64,000 nt of DNA from contig JAJZAJ010000001.1 in NCBI GenBank assembly GCA_021799475.1, forward strand, positions 310,001-374,000. The letters run 5' to 3'. This document shows positions 18,039 to 27,733 of this stretch, in pieces (the stretch's first letter is position 1; every line of letters starts with the position of its first letter). Source of the stretch: Microcaldota archaeon. GTDB lineage: Archaea > Micrarchaeota > Micrarchaeia > Micrarchaeales > Micrarchaeaceae. The position numbers and the translations under genes were made by a program. The notes below the pieces were generated by a model, which saw only the letters and a program-made list of their open reading frames with translations, was not told the origin of the DNA and made no database searches.

Positions 18039-19481
18039 ATGGCAATGGCACTTTTCCTTTTCAATACGCTTTCCGGGAAGAAAGAGGCGTTCAAGCCATT
18101 GCATGACAGCTCAGTAAAATTTTTCGTCTGCGGGCAGACTGTATACGATGACGCACACATTGGCCATGCCAAGGCGTACATAGATTTCGATGTCATAATC
18201 AGGTGGCTGCGAAACAGCGGTTATAGTGTCAAATATGTGCAGAACATAACGGATGTGGACGACAAGATAATAATACGCGCCAAGGAAACAGGTATCCAGC
18301 CTATGGAGCTCGCACGGCACTACGAGAAACGCTTCATGGAAGACATGGAAGCGATAGGCGTAAAGCAGGGAGTTGACGAGTATCCGAGATCGCACGACTT
18401 CATAGAAGAGATTAGACAGCAGATACAGCTGCTGCTAGACAAAGGATACGCCTACATAATTGAAGGAGACGTCTATTTCGATGTTAAAAAATTCAAGGAT
18501 TACACGAAGCTGTCGCACATGAAGATAGAGGAACTTGAGAAACACAGGATAGAGCCGAAAGAAGGCAAGAAAAATGTGTATGATTTCGCACTGTGGAAGA
18601 TGGCGAAGGAAGGAGAGCCCAGCTGGAAGATATCTGTCAAGAGCAATGGGAAGGCTGTGGAGCTCAATGGGAGGCCGGGTTGGCATATAGAGGACACCGC
18701 GATGACATGGAAGATATTCGGCGAGCAGTATGACATACACGGCGGCGCGAGAGAGCTGGTATTCCCGCATCACAGCAATGAGATAGCGCAGGCAGAGGCG
18801 GCATTCGGGAAGAAACCTTTCGTAAAGTACTGGCTGCACTGCGGCGTCCTTACTGTTGATGGGGTGAAGATGAGCAAGAGCCTGAAGAACTTCATAACCA
18901 TCAGGGATGTGCTAAAGATGTATGATGCGGAGGTTCTTAGGCTGCTGATCCTATCAACCCATTACAGGAAAGCGGTTGACTATACGGAAGAACTGGCGAA
19001 AGCGGCTAATAAAAAGCTAAATGCCATGTACGAAGCCCTCTCTTCCTTTTATTCCATGAAGGTTTCTGCGACAGCGCAAGAGGGAGACCGCGATCTCCTC
19101 CTCAAATCAAAACAATATATCGAGGAATTTGCCGATTCTATGGACAACGATTTCAACACTCCGCTCGCTCTTTCAAAGCTAACCGCTTTCCTCGGCTACA
19201 TGAGGGCATTCGCGGAATCGAACGGTTCTGTTGGCAGCAAGGCAAGGGATGCGGCATTTGATGCTGTGGACCGCACAGCAAACAGAGTGCTCGGCATATT
19301 GATGAAAGAGGAATATAAGAGAGGTGCAAGCCATGATGTCGAGAGCCTGATAGCGCAGCGCGAAGCCGCAAGGAAAACAAAGGATTTCAAGAAGGCGGAC
19401 GAGATAAGGAAGACGCTTAAAGAAAGATACAATGTCATACTTGAGGATACTGATACCGGGGTAAAATGGCACAGGGCATAA
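18039..19481 (+). CDS. cysS: Cysteinyl-tRNA synthetase
   Basis: CGQTVYDDAHIGHAKAYIDFDVI, GWHIEDTAM, HGGARELVFPHHSNEIAQAEA, KMSKSLKNF. Confidence 0.96.
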   Translation: MAMALFLFNTLSGKKEAFKPLHDSSVKFFVCGQTVYDDAHIGHAKAYIDFDVIIRWLRNSGYSVKYVQNITDVDDKIIIRAKETGIQPMELARHYEKRFMEDMEAIGVKQGVDEYPRSHDFIEEIRQQIQLLLDKGYAYIIEGDVYFDVKKFKDYTKLSHMKIEELEKHRIEPKEGKKNVYDFALWKMAKEGEPSWKISVKSNGKAVELNGRPGWHIEDTAMTWKIFGEQYDIHGGARELVFPHHSNEIAQAEAAFGKKPFVKYWLHCGVLTVDGVKMSKSLKNFITIRDVLKMYDAEVLRLLILSTHYRKAVDYTEELAKAANKKLNAMYEALSSFYSMKVSATAQEGDRDLLLKSKQYIEEFADSMDNDFNTPLALSKLTAFLGYMRAFAESNGSVGSKARDAAFDAVDRTANRVLGILMKEEYKRGASHDVESLIAQREAARKTKDFKKADEIRKTLKERYNVILEDTDTGVKWHRA

Positions 19482-19489
19482 AAAGAGAG

Positions 19490-20161
19490 TTACTTTTTCT
19501 TTAATACTGCAAATAGGTGCGCGCTGTCATACGGTTCGAGCTCCAGAGTCTGCACCACATCGAAGATATCCTCGAGCTGCGCCAATTCCTGCCTAAAAAC
19601 GCTCTCTGGATCCTTAGTCATGTCGACGCTCTGGGATTTTATTATGAAGTATGCGTATCCTCCCTTATTAAGAAACCGCGAGTTAGCCTTAAGTATCTGT
19701 GCCTGCTCCCTTGCAGATACGTCCTGATATATGACATCGCAGGTTCCCACTATACTAGAATACAGTTCTGTGCGGTGCGCATCCGCAAGTATCGGAAGCA
19801 TATTCTCCCTTGTCTCGCATACGGATATGAGGTCGCGCATGCTGCGCTCCGACATCTCAACCGCAAATACGCGGCCGCCGGCTCCCACTATGTCGCTGAT
19901 ATGGCTAGGTGTCGTGCCGTTGGCCGCCCCTAGGTAAAGGACGCTGCCCCCTTCTTCTATATGGAATTCCTTAAGGCCTTTCATTATTGCCGCGGACAAT
20001 TTGCTCCTGTACGGAGTCCACATCCTGAACTCCCTGCCGTCATCACGAACGAGATCCTCTCCGTATACCTTTTTCCCCTTAACGAGATTCAGCGTAGCAA
20101 GCTTCCCGTCTACAGAATAGACTCCGTTAAAAATCTGTTTGATGATCACAAAACCGACCAA
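19490..20161 (-). CDS. flpA: Fibrillarin-like rRNA 2'-O-methyltransferase
   Basis: RMWTPYRSKLSAAIMKGL, VLYLGAANGTTPSHISDIVG, VFAVEMSERSMRDL, YQDVSAREQAQI. Confidence 0.93.
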   Translation of the reverse strand: MVGFVIIKQIFNGVYSVDGKLATLNLVKGKKVYGEDLVRDDGREFRMWTPYRSKLSAAIMKGLKEFHIEEGGSVLYLGAANGTTPSHISDIVGAGGRVFAVEMSERSMRDLISVCETRENMLPILADAHRTELYSSIVGTCDVIYQDVSAREQAQILKANSRFLNKGGYAYFIIKSQSVDMTKDPESVFRQELAQLEDIFDVVQTLELEPYDSAHLFAVLKKK

Positions 20162-20206
20162 GCACGCTATCCATGCGGCTGCATGACGGCTTTGAACTCT
20201 TTGTAT

Positions 20207-20608
20207 TTATAAGGTTGTCGTCGCTCTTGCATAGTCCAGCAGCTTCCTTACTGACTCACGCTTGCTCAACGCGCCGCGGTACTCGCTCCTCACTGCCAGA
20301 TGGGAATGCTCCCCATCATCGTATTCCTGCAGTCCCTCCTCTTCCAGCATTTCCGTCATCTCGTCGGGCATGTTGGTTATCTCATCGTAGAGATTCTCTG
20401 GGAGATTCGCCTGCATTGCGAGGTACTCTATGGTTGCGTTCTTCGGTAGTCGTGAGTTCTTCTTTCGGACTATGAGCGCCTTCAGTGCCTTCTCCGTGGC
20501 CATCCTGTACAGCGTCGACGCGGTCAGATATTCGCGCGAATTGCTGTACCTGCGTGCCAGTTCAAAGTCCTTCACCGCTCTTCTTATGAAAGACAGTCCC
20601 TTCCTCAT
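20207..20608 (-). CDS. HEPN-like domain protein
   Basis: Helical 133 aa: AVKDFELARRYSNSREYLTASTLYRMATEKALKALIVRK; recognised by pattern only. Confidence 0.5.
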   Translation of the reverse strand: MRKGLSFIRRAVKDFELARRYSNSREYLTASTLYRMATEKALKALIVRKKNSRLPKNATIEYLAMQANLPENLYDEITNMPDEMTEMLEEEGLQEYDDGEHSHLAVRSEYRGALSKRESVRKLLDYARATTTL

Positions 20609-20721
20609 CCAAACCCCTTTATAAAATCAGTTAGAACGCTTAAATACCTTGTGCGCCAAATTCATACTTGACGAACGCGACCTTTGATTCATGTACATCA
20701 AAACCCTCGTAAGTGAACAAA

Positions 20722-22968
20722 ATGGCAGAGATTTTCGAGGACATTGCCATGAGCAGATTACTGCTCGAAATGATGCCCATAGCGGCAAGTGCCGCCGCGG
20801 AAGAAGAGATAGTGGCAGGTTTCTCAAAATCGATCAGCTCTTTCTTCGGAATAGATGAAGTATTGCTATATAATATCAAGGACAGGACAGACAAACAGCT
20901 CGATGACTATCTGATAAACACCAAGAAGCCATACGTTGACAACCTTCTGAGCGCTTATTCCGCATTTCCCGAGTTTATCGAGTTCAAAAACAATGGGTTC
21001 AAGAGCTGTGCTATGGTTCCCCTCATCGCCGACGGGAAGGTCCATTCAATTCTCCGCATGCTCTCGAAAAAGGAGAACTGCTTCTCAGATGGCATGCTGA
21101 GAAGCGTATCTTTCGTCGCATCGTTCATGTCATTCGCCCTAATGTATAAATCGGAAAAAAGCAAGAACCTGAGGCTGGCATCGTATTTCGACGCTTCCTT
21201 CGGCTCGCCATTCTCGCAATTCCTCGTGTCTTCCGATGGAACGGTGATAAAGAACAACAAATCCGCTGTCAAGGAATTCGGCATATCTATAAACTCACAG
21301 ATGAACGTGAAGAATCTTTTTGGCGTTGATTTCAGCCGGCTTTCAACTGCAAGAACGCCGATTACTGTCACGGGCGGCAAAAACGAAAATAGGATATACT
21401 CGATAAGCGCGCAGCCGATAAGCAGCAATCTCATACATATGTCTGTCAGCGACATAACCGACCAGTATTCCTACCTTGCGCTCAACTCCGCTTTCTCGGC
21501 GAGCAGGGAAACGTGCCTGATTGTCCTGGATGCATCTTTCACAATAAAAAACATGAGCGATAATTCAGAGCATGTGTTCGGATACTCAAAGAACGTATTC
21601 CTCAACAGCAACTTCATCGACCTGGTCAAAAAAGGAGACCAACAAAGCTTCAGAAGCAGGGTATTCTCAGTCGCGCAGAATCAAGCGATAGCAGAAACGG
21701 CGGATCTGTCGCTTGGAGATGCGGGTCAAAGGTTCATGAGGTGTGCAATCACAAGGATACCAAACGGGTTCCTAATGCTGGTTACCAGGGCGGATTACGA
21801 AAAAGGGATACTGGAAATGAAGAAAGACCTAGAGAATTTCACCGAAAGCAGTTCAGAGATGGTAATAGGTGTAGACGAAATAGGATACATAAGGAGCTGC
21901 AACATGTCAATAGAGCAGGCTCTTGGGTACAAGAAAGATGAAATAATAGGCACGGAGATAAAAGCGCTATACGACCAGAAGGAAATACTCGACAGGGATA
22001 TAAGCTATGTTAAAAACGGGGGGAAGGTCGACAACTCATATTTCAACCTGATAGCGAAGGATTCCCACCTCGTTCCGGCAACCCATTCTGTCAGGATGAT
22101 GAGTGCAGTAGATGAAGATTCCCCAAAATACCTGTTTGTGATAAAGGAGCTGGAAAGCAAGGCGAGGCTCAGGGAGCAGGCGGACGAGATAAGGAAACAA
22201 CAGACAGAGATAAACAGGCTGAAAGCGGATGGGCAGCTGAAATCACAGTTCCTTTACAACATATCACATGAGCTGAAGACGCCTTTGACGAACATAAAAG
22301 GGTTTTCCACTCTTATGTACAACGGCGAATTCGGCAAGCTCAACTCTGACCAGATGCAGTATCTGAGCACAATAATGAGCGAAGCCGAAAGGCTCACCAC
22401 CGTAATACAGCAGGTCCTCGAGGCGGCGAAACTCGAGGCGGAGAAAGTCAAGCTCGATTACAAGCAAGTAGACATCAGGGCGATGGCGGAGAATCCGACT
22501 ATAAAATCACTGGAGGAGAGCGCAAGGAACAAGGGCCTTTCATTCGAATGGAAAGTGGATTTCGATGTGCCGGAAATAGCTGCCGATCCGAACAGGCTGA
22601 TACAGGTGATCGTGAACCTGGTGGGGAACTCGATAAAGTTCACGAACAGCGGAAGCATAACTGTCAGGGCATTCCGCGAGCGCAAGAAATACGTGAAGTT
22701 CGAGGTTTCCGATACCGGCATAGGGATAAACGAAGAAGACAGGAGGAAGCTGTTCAAGAAGAAGTTCTTCGAAGCAGCGAAGAAGGGGCTGGTGCAGCAG
22801 CCAGGCGCAGGCACCGGCCTAGGCCTCTCAATAACGAAGGATATAGTAAAGCTCCATCACGGAAACGTCGGCGTAGAATCCACTGTAGGGAAAGGCAGCA
22901 AGTTCTGGTTCACACTGCCAATAGCGCAGCAGCAGCGCAAGAAGACCCAGCCGCAGACGGCGCAGTGA
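20722..22968 (+). CDS. Cytosolic PAS-containing sensor histidine kinase
   Basis: Internal PAS-like modules; YNISHELKTPLTNIKGFSTLM (H-box), NLVGNSIKFTNSG (N-box), DTGIGI, GTGLGLSI (G-boxes). Confidence 0.93.
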   Translation: MAEIFEDIAMSRLLLEMMPIAASAAAEEEIVAGFSKSISSFFGIDEVLLYNIKDRTDKQLDDYLINTKKPYVDNLLSAYSAFPEFIEFKNNGFKSCAMVPLIADGKVHSILRMLSKKENCFSDGMLRSVSFVASFMSFALMYKSEKSKNLRLASYFDASFGSPFSQFLVSSDGTVIKNNKSAVKEFGISINSQMNVKNLFGVDFSRLSTARTPITVTGGKNENRIYSISAQPISSNLIHMSVSDITDQYSYLALNSAFSASRETCLIVLDASFTIKNMSDNSEHVFGYSKNVFLNSNFIDLVKKGDQQSFRSRVFSVAQNQAIAETADLSLGDAGQRFMRCAITRIPNGFLMLVTRADYEKGILEMKKDLENFTESSSEMVIGVDEIGYIRSCNMSIEQALGYKKDEIIGTEIKALYDQKEILDRDISYVKNGGKVDNSYFNLIAKDSHLVPATHSVRMMSAVDEDSPKYLFVIKELESKARLREQADEIRKQQTEINRLKADGQLKSQFLYNISHELKTPLTNIKGFSTLMYNGEFGKLNSDQMQYLSTIMSEAERLTTVIQQVLEAAKLEAEKVKLDYKQVDIRAMAENPTIKSLEESARNKGLSFEWKVDFDVPEIAADPNRLIQVIVNLVGNSIKFTNSGSITVRAFRERKKYVKFEVSDTGIGINEEDRRKLFKKKFFEAAKKGLVQQPGAGTGLGLSITKDIVKLHHGNVGVESTVGKGSKFWFTLPIAQQQRKKTQPQTAQ

Positions 22969-23052
22969 TACTATCTTCCAGATACTGCCTGCTGGTGGAG
23001 AACATATTTATAGGTTGATTGAGCAATAAAATTGCTGTTTGTAGGTGTAAAA

Positions 23053-23373
23053 ATGGCTATGATAGATGTCAATGAGTCTAACTTCGATGCAGAAGTCGTA
23101 AATTCTGATGTGCCTGTTGTCGCGGACATGTGGGCATCATGGTGCGGACCGTGCAGGTTCTACGGTCCGATAATAGAGGAAGTGTCGGCCGACTTCGCGA
23201 AAAAGGCCAAGTTTGTCAAGATAAACGTGGACGATAACGAAAACCTTGCTACGCGGTTCAATGTGCAGAGCATACCGACTACCCTGATTCTCGTCAAAGG
23301 GAAAGTGAAGGCAGCCAATGTAGGCGCACTGCCGAAAGAAGCGCTCAAGAGCTGGCTCAACAAGAACCTGTAG
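23053..23373 (+). CDS. Thioredoxin-like protein
   Basis: VADMWASWCGPCRFYGPIIEEVSADF ... VQSIPTTLILVKGK. Confidence 0.92.
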   Translation: MAMIDVNESNFDAEVVNSDVPVVADMWASWCGPCRFYGPIIEEVSADFAKKAKFVKINVDDNENLATRFNVQSIPTTLILVKGKVKAANVGALPKEALKSWLNKNL

Positions 23374-23389
23374 CTGCCTGTGATTCCAT

Positions 23390-24661
23390 ATGACGGATAT
23401 TCCTTTTCCAAGGGGAGTGCGGGACCTGATGCCGAATGAGGCGCTTTTCAGGAACACACTGCTTAGCGACTTAGAGAAGGTGTTCCAGAATTTTGGCTTC
23501 CTTTCAATAGACACACCAACTTTCGAAAGCCTGAAAGTGCTCAAGGCAAAGAACGCGATAGGCGAGGACATGAAGCTTATCTTTGAGATGAAAGACGAGG
23601 ACGTGGGCTTGCGATACGATCACACGATATCCCTTGCAAGGTACGTTGCAATGCACGGCGACCTTCCAATGCCTTTCAAGAGGTACTTTATAGGGAAATC
23701 ATGGAGAAGGGAGGAGCCGCAGAGGCTCAGGTATCGCGAATTCACGCAAGCGGACGTTGATATAATAGGAGGGTCTCCGGCACAGGCGGATGCCGAAGCG
23801 ATCGCTGTCCCATGCGTCTTCCTAGAGCATATAAACATGGATTATAAAGTAGCGATGAACAACAGACGCTTCATCGACGGTCTTTTGAAAAGTGCCGGAG
23901 TGCGGCAGGAGCTTTTCACAGACATAATGAGGATAATCGATAAGCTCGACAAGATCGGCAGGGACGGAGTGCTCGACCGCCTTACAAAACTCGGGCTCGG
24001 CAGGGATACTGTGGCAAAGATAGACTCGATGATTGGCATAACCGGTACAAATGACGCAAAGCTTGATTTTGTCGAACGCACTATAGAGGACAAAGAAGCA
24101 GTCAGAGAAATGAGGCAGATGATGGAAATTCTCGAACTCTACAAGCTGAAAGGCACATTCGAGATTGACTTCTCACTCATGCGGGGATTGGATTACTATA
24201 CGGGAGTAGTAATGGAAATAAAAGTGAACGATAAGGACGTCGGATATTCTATAGGAGGCGGTGGCAGATACGACAATCTCATCGGAACGCTTGGAGGCAA
24301 GAAGCTGCCTGCCGTCGGAATCTCGCTCGGCATCGACAGGATACTAGACGTCATGAAGTTCTCCTCCTCTATAGATTATACTTACGCTAGAATATTCATA
24401 ATAAACGTAAAGGATTCAAATTACGGATACGCGCTGCAGCTTGCTAATGCGCTCCGTGCCAACGAAATAGCAACAGATATAAACCTTGCAAACAGGAACA
24501 TATCGAATCAACTCAGTTATGCAAATTCTCTCCACTTCAAATTCGCGGCGATAGTCGGCGATGAGGAGCAGAAGCAGAGCAAAGTAAAACTCAGGAACCT
24601 CAGTGACGGGAGTGAACAGATGCTTTCATTGCAGGAGCTGATTGATATGCTTAAAGCGTGA
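23390..24661 (+). CDS. hisS: Histidyl-tRNA synthetase
   Basis: PRGVRDLMP, LRYDHTISLARYVA, REFTQADVDIIG, MRGLDYYTGVVMEI, GGGGRYDNLIG. Confidence 0.94.
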   Translation: MTDIPFPRGVRDLMPNEALFRNTLLSDLEKVFQNFGFLSIDTPTFESLKVLKAKNAIGEDMKLIFEMKDEDVGLRYDHTISLARYVAMHGDLPMPFKRYFIGKSWRREEPQRLRYREFTQADVDIIGGSPAQADAEAIAVPCVFLEHINMDYKVAMNNRRFIDGLLKSAGVRQELFTDIMRIIDKLDKIGRDGVLDRLTKLGLGRDTVAKIDSMIGITGTNDAKLDFVERTIEDKEAVREMRQMMEILELYKLKGTFEIDFSLMRGLDYYTGVVMEIKVNDKDVGYSIGGGGRYDNLIGTLGGKKLPAVGISLGIDRILDVMKFSSSIDYTYARIFIINVKDSNYGYALQLANALRANEIATDINLANRNISNQLSYANSLHFKFAAIVGDEEQKQSKVKLRNLSDGSEQMLSLQELIDMLKA

Positions 24662-24665
24662 TATA

Positions 24666-25187
24666 ATGGCAAAGTCGGAAGGAGAAAAGCTTACGGAAGA
24701 GAAGATCGCCAGCGGAGGAGTTCTTGTCAAGTTCTATTTTGATATGCAGAGCCCAGACAAGGAAAAACTGCAGCCCCTGCTTGCAGATCTAATAAACCAG
24801 AGACTGATGAGGGAGAAAGGAGTAGTATACTGCTTTGGCAGCATAGATGAGCCCATTGAACACAAGGGAATATACACATCAAACGCGATTGTAACAGTGC
24901 TGTTCGATAATTTCTTCTCTTTGATAAGCATAGCCTTCAATTATGCTCCAGCGGGAATAGAGATCCTCAAACCGACAGGAGAGATGCGGTTCAAGATGTC
25001 AGAGCTACAGTCTCTTCTCATGGAGCTGGTCGGGATATCCGTCACTTATTCAAAATTCGTCCTAGACCATGTGCTGAAACCGGAAGACAAAGAGAACTTG
25101 CAGAAGCAGCTCGAGGCGAGAGAGGCATTGGGAAGGAAGCTGCTCGATACAAAGAAAACCGCGGAAGAAAGCAAGAAAACCAAATAG
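24666..25187 (+). CDS. Conserved hypothetical protein
   Basis: 173-aa ORF overlapping or abutting hisS stop; soluble alpha/beta composition, Lys/Glu-rich C-terminus AEESKKTK*. Confidence 0.65.
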   Translation: MAKSEGEKLTEEKIASGGVLVKFYFDMQSPDKEKLQPLLADLINQRLMREKGVVYCFGSIDEPIEHKGIYTSNAIVTVLFDNFFSLISIAFNYAPAGIEILKPTGEMRFKMSELQSLLMELVGISVTYSKFVLDHVLKPEDKENLQKQLEAREALGRKLLDTKKTAEESKKTK

Positions 25188-25222
25188 CTTTTATAGTTTG
25201 GTTAACAATTCGGCATGATACT

Positions 25223-26089
25223 ATGGTATCAATGAAATCGCAGTCAGCGATGGAGTATCTGATGACATACGGCTGGGCGATACTCATCATCGCCGTCGTA
25301 TTGGGAGTGCTGTTCCAATTGGGTGTCTTTTCCGGCAGCGCACTGACGCCGAAGGCGGCTCCAGGAGCGTGCCAGGTGGTGCGGTTGGGAGGACAGGCGT
25401 CATTAGAAGGAGAATGCCAGGGGCAGCTGCCTCAGTATGTTGGACAGTTTGACGGATCGACAGGCTATATTACAATACCAGAAAATCTGATTATTACTAC
25501 AGCCATGACAGCCTCGATTTGGTTTGACCCAAGTGTATCTGAGAATACTGGACTGTGCAGAGATTCTTTTGCATACTATGACTTCGGTTACAAATACTGG
25601 ATTATAAGACCCTTCGACTGCAACGGCAATAACTGGGTGGTCTATTTTAATTCTGGTAATGGTGGAAACCATGCAGGCGCGTCACCATATCCGGCTTTAG
25701 GAGCGTGGCAAAATATGGTGCTTACTTACAACGGATACTACGTGCAGGGCTATCTTAACGGGGTTGCAGCGTCTCCCGCGCCGACAACCGGATCTTTGGT
25801 TGTAAACGGCGTGACAGTAATCGGAGGAGGAGGGTATAGCACACCGTCAGAACTTTTCCAAGGTGAACTTGCTAATGCACAGTTATACAACACTAGCTTT
25901 TCTGCAAACGAGGTTCTTGCGCTTTATCAGGAAGGTATCGGTGGTGCGCCGATAAAGATACAGAATCTTGTCGGGTGGTGGCCTCTCAACGGCAACGCAC
26001 AGGACTATTCCGGAAATAACGACAACGGTCAGATAACCGGAGGGGTTTCCTTCAATGGCACATGGCAGGCAGAATATACTCCGCCATAA
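25223..26089 (+). CDS. Class III signal peptide (pilin-like) protein with LamG-like core, copy B
   Basis: MVSMKSQSAMEYLMTYGWAILIIAVVLGVLFQLGVFSGSALTPKAAPGACQVVRLGGQ ... NLVGWWPLNGNAQDYSGNNDNGQ. Confidence 0.9.
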   Translation: MVSMKSQSAMEYLMTYGWAILIIAVVLGVLFQLGVFSGSALTPKAAPGACQVVRLGGQASLEGECQGQLPQYVGQFDGSTGYITIPENLIITTAMTASIWFDPSVSENTGLCRDSFAYYDFGYKYWIIRPFDCNGNNWVVYFNSGNGGNHAGASPYPALGAWQNMVLTYNGYYVQGYLNGVAASPAPTTGSLVVNGVTVIGGGGYSTPSELFQGELANAQLYNTSFSANEVLALYQEGIGGAPIKIQNLVGWWPLNGNAQDYSGNNDNGQITGGVSFNGTWQAEYTPP

Positions 26090-26093
26090 TCAA

Positions 26094-27185
26094 TTATGCG
26101 CTCTTGATACTGACTGTGTATTGTCCGTTCTGCACGTTCTCAGTCGCGACTGCCCTTCCGGCAAAGCTGCTGGAGAGTAGGCCGTTTATAAAAGATACTG
26201 ACATGTCGACGAATCCCTGTCTCGAAGACAGCTCATCAAAACTCACCTTTATGTCGAGCGGTTTTACGCTCTTCACCGACGGAATCCCTAAATTCAGCAG
26301 CTTTATCGCCTGCTCTATTGACTGCGCTGCCCCCTTCCCATTCCTGCCGTGTGAAGATGTAAACAATTCAGAGCCGACAGAACTGCCTATATACGACACT
26401 ATCTGTTTCATATACTCTGAATATGCCTTGTCGAGCATCGGCAGATAAACAAGACTCTGATAAATGCTGTCTATTTCACCGCTTTTGCTTTCAATCATGC
26501 TTTTGCGTTTTACCATATCCGCAAGCCTATCCAGACTGGAGGAGTTGTCGCACGAGCTGAATTCCGGAATCTGTGTCTCAACAAATCGGCATGTTCCACC
26601 ATCAGAGCTGGCGCACGAGCTTTCAGTGAAATTGACAAGCTGTCCTTTTGCCGCAGTGAAGTATCCAGATATTATACCGGACTCAAAAACATGGATCTTT
26701 GCCCCAAGGTCGTGAGAAGGTGTTCCGTCGCCATGAAATTCGATTGACAATATTTTCCCGTTCTGCATCGAATATGTGACGTTCTTATAGCCTATCCTCT
26801 CGAAGAATGCGATGATGCCTTCTATAGATTCTTCAGGTATCAGGTAATTAGACTGCGCGGCGTTCAGCTTGTACAGCACCCTACCAACCTGCTCTCCAGA
26901 TTTATAGTACAGTTCGCTCATGGATGGTGATATGCTTGACAGCATGGAACAGAAAACCAGCGCTTCCCGTGGCGCGCTATGCGTTTTGGCTGGCTGCTGC
27001 AGGATATGCTTGATGACAGTTTCCTCATAGCTAAGCCCTTCCTGTGAATGCTCCTGTTTATACGGTACAGTGCTCACTCTCATATTGCCTGTTTTTTTCC
27101 TGCTTCTCTTGTCGCCAGGCTTTCGGGTCGCGTGATTTCCTGGTGCTGGTCTTCTGGCCGCCATAGACCGAACCCATCTGCCCAC
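26094..27185 (-). CDS. Hypothetical protein with V4R-like domain
   Basis: FESGIISGYFTAAKGQLVNFTESSCASSDGGTCRFVETQ resembles the V4R signature (..G...G....E..C...G...C.F); basic N-terminus. Confidence 0.55.
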   Translation of the reverse strand: MGRWVRSMAARRPAPGNHATRKPGDKRSRKKTGNMRVSTVPYKQEHSQEGLSYEETVIKHILQQPAKTHSAPREALVFCSMLSSISPSMSELYYKSGEQVGRVLYKLNAAQSNYLIPEESIEGIIAFFERIGYKNVTYSMQNGKILSIEFHGDGTPSHDLGAKIHVFESGIISGYFTAAKGQLVNFTESSCASSDGGTCRFVETQIPEFSSCDNSSSLDRLADMVKRKSMIESKSGEIDSIYQSLVYLPMLDKAYSEYMKQIVSYIGSSVGSELFTSSHGRNGKGAAQSIEQAIKLLNLGIPSVKSVKPLDIKVSFDELSSRQGFVDMSVSFINGLLSSSFAGRAVATENVQNGQYTVSIKSA

Positions 27186-27196
27186 CTGCAGAATGC

Positions 27197-27703
27197 TCAG
27201 CGCACTTTGCAGGCAGACTTTGAAATCCTATTCAAATAGTATATCGCAGCAAAGAGATTTATAGCTATCATCAATGAGAAGAGCAGGAAAATGTTTGCGG
27301 ATACGGCGTTCATGAAAGAGACTATGCCTGTTGTGCCAATGCCTATTGAGACAAGCGAGAATAGTATCGGCGCGCTGCAGCCGCAGCCACCAAACAGTCC
27401 TCCTAAAAACATTGCCGCAGTGCCGATTGCTCCTGCCGACGCATCAAGTTTGCTTCTTCGCAGGAGAAACGCGCGGGTAGTTACCGTGAACAGGACGGAT
27501 GACGCAGCTGCAAGCGAGTATATCATATAGGAAGGGACAACCGTGATCTCCAGCCCGTTATTCTGGACACTGACCAGCCAGTAGAATAGCGCGACGTAGG
27601 CGGCTAATGTCACGATATTAAGCAGAATGTATTTCGGAGAGTACACCTGCCGCAGCGCAGCCCCAAGCCTTCGTATCGTGCCATTACTGGACTCTTTCTT
27701 CAT
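27197..27703 (-). CDS. Multi-TM protein with GGCGCSAP motif
   Basis: 168 aa, about four TM helices, MFLGGLFGGCGCSAPILFSLVSIGIG; upstream DUF929-like gene on same strand. Confidence 0.6.
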   Translation of the reverse strand: MKKESSNGTIRRLGAALRQVYSPKYILLNIVTLAAYVALFYWLVSVQNNGLEITVVPSYMIYSLAAASSVLFTVTTRAFLLRRSKLDASAGAIGTAAMFLGGLFGGCGCSAPILFSLVSIGIGTTGIVSFMNAVSANIFLLFSLMIAINLFAAIYYLNRISKSACKVR

Positions 27704-27733
27704 GTAATCATATGTCTTTTTGCGCGGAAATAT

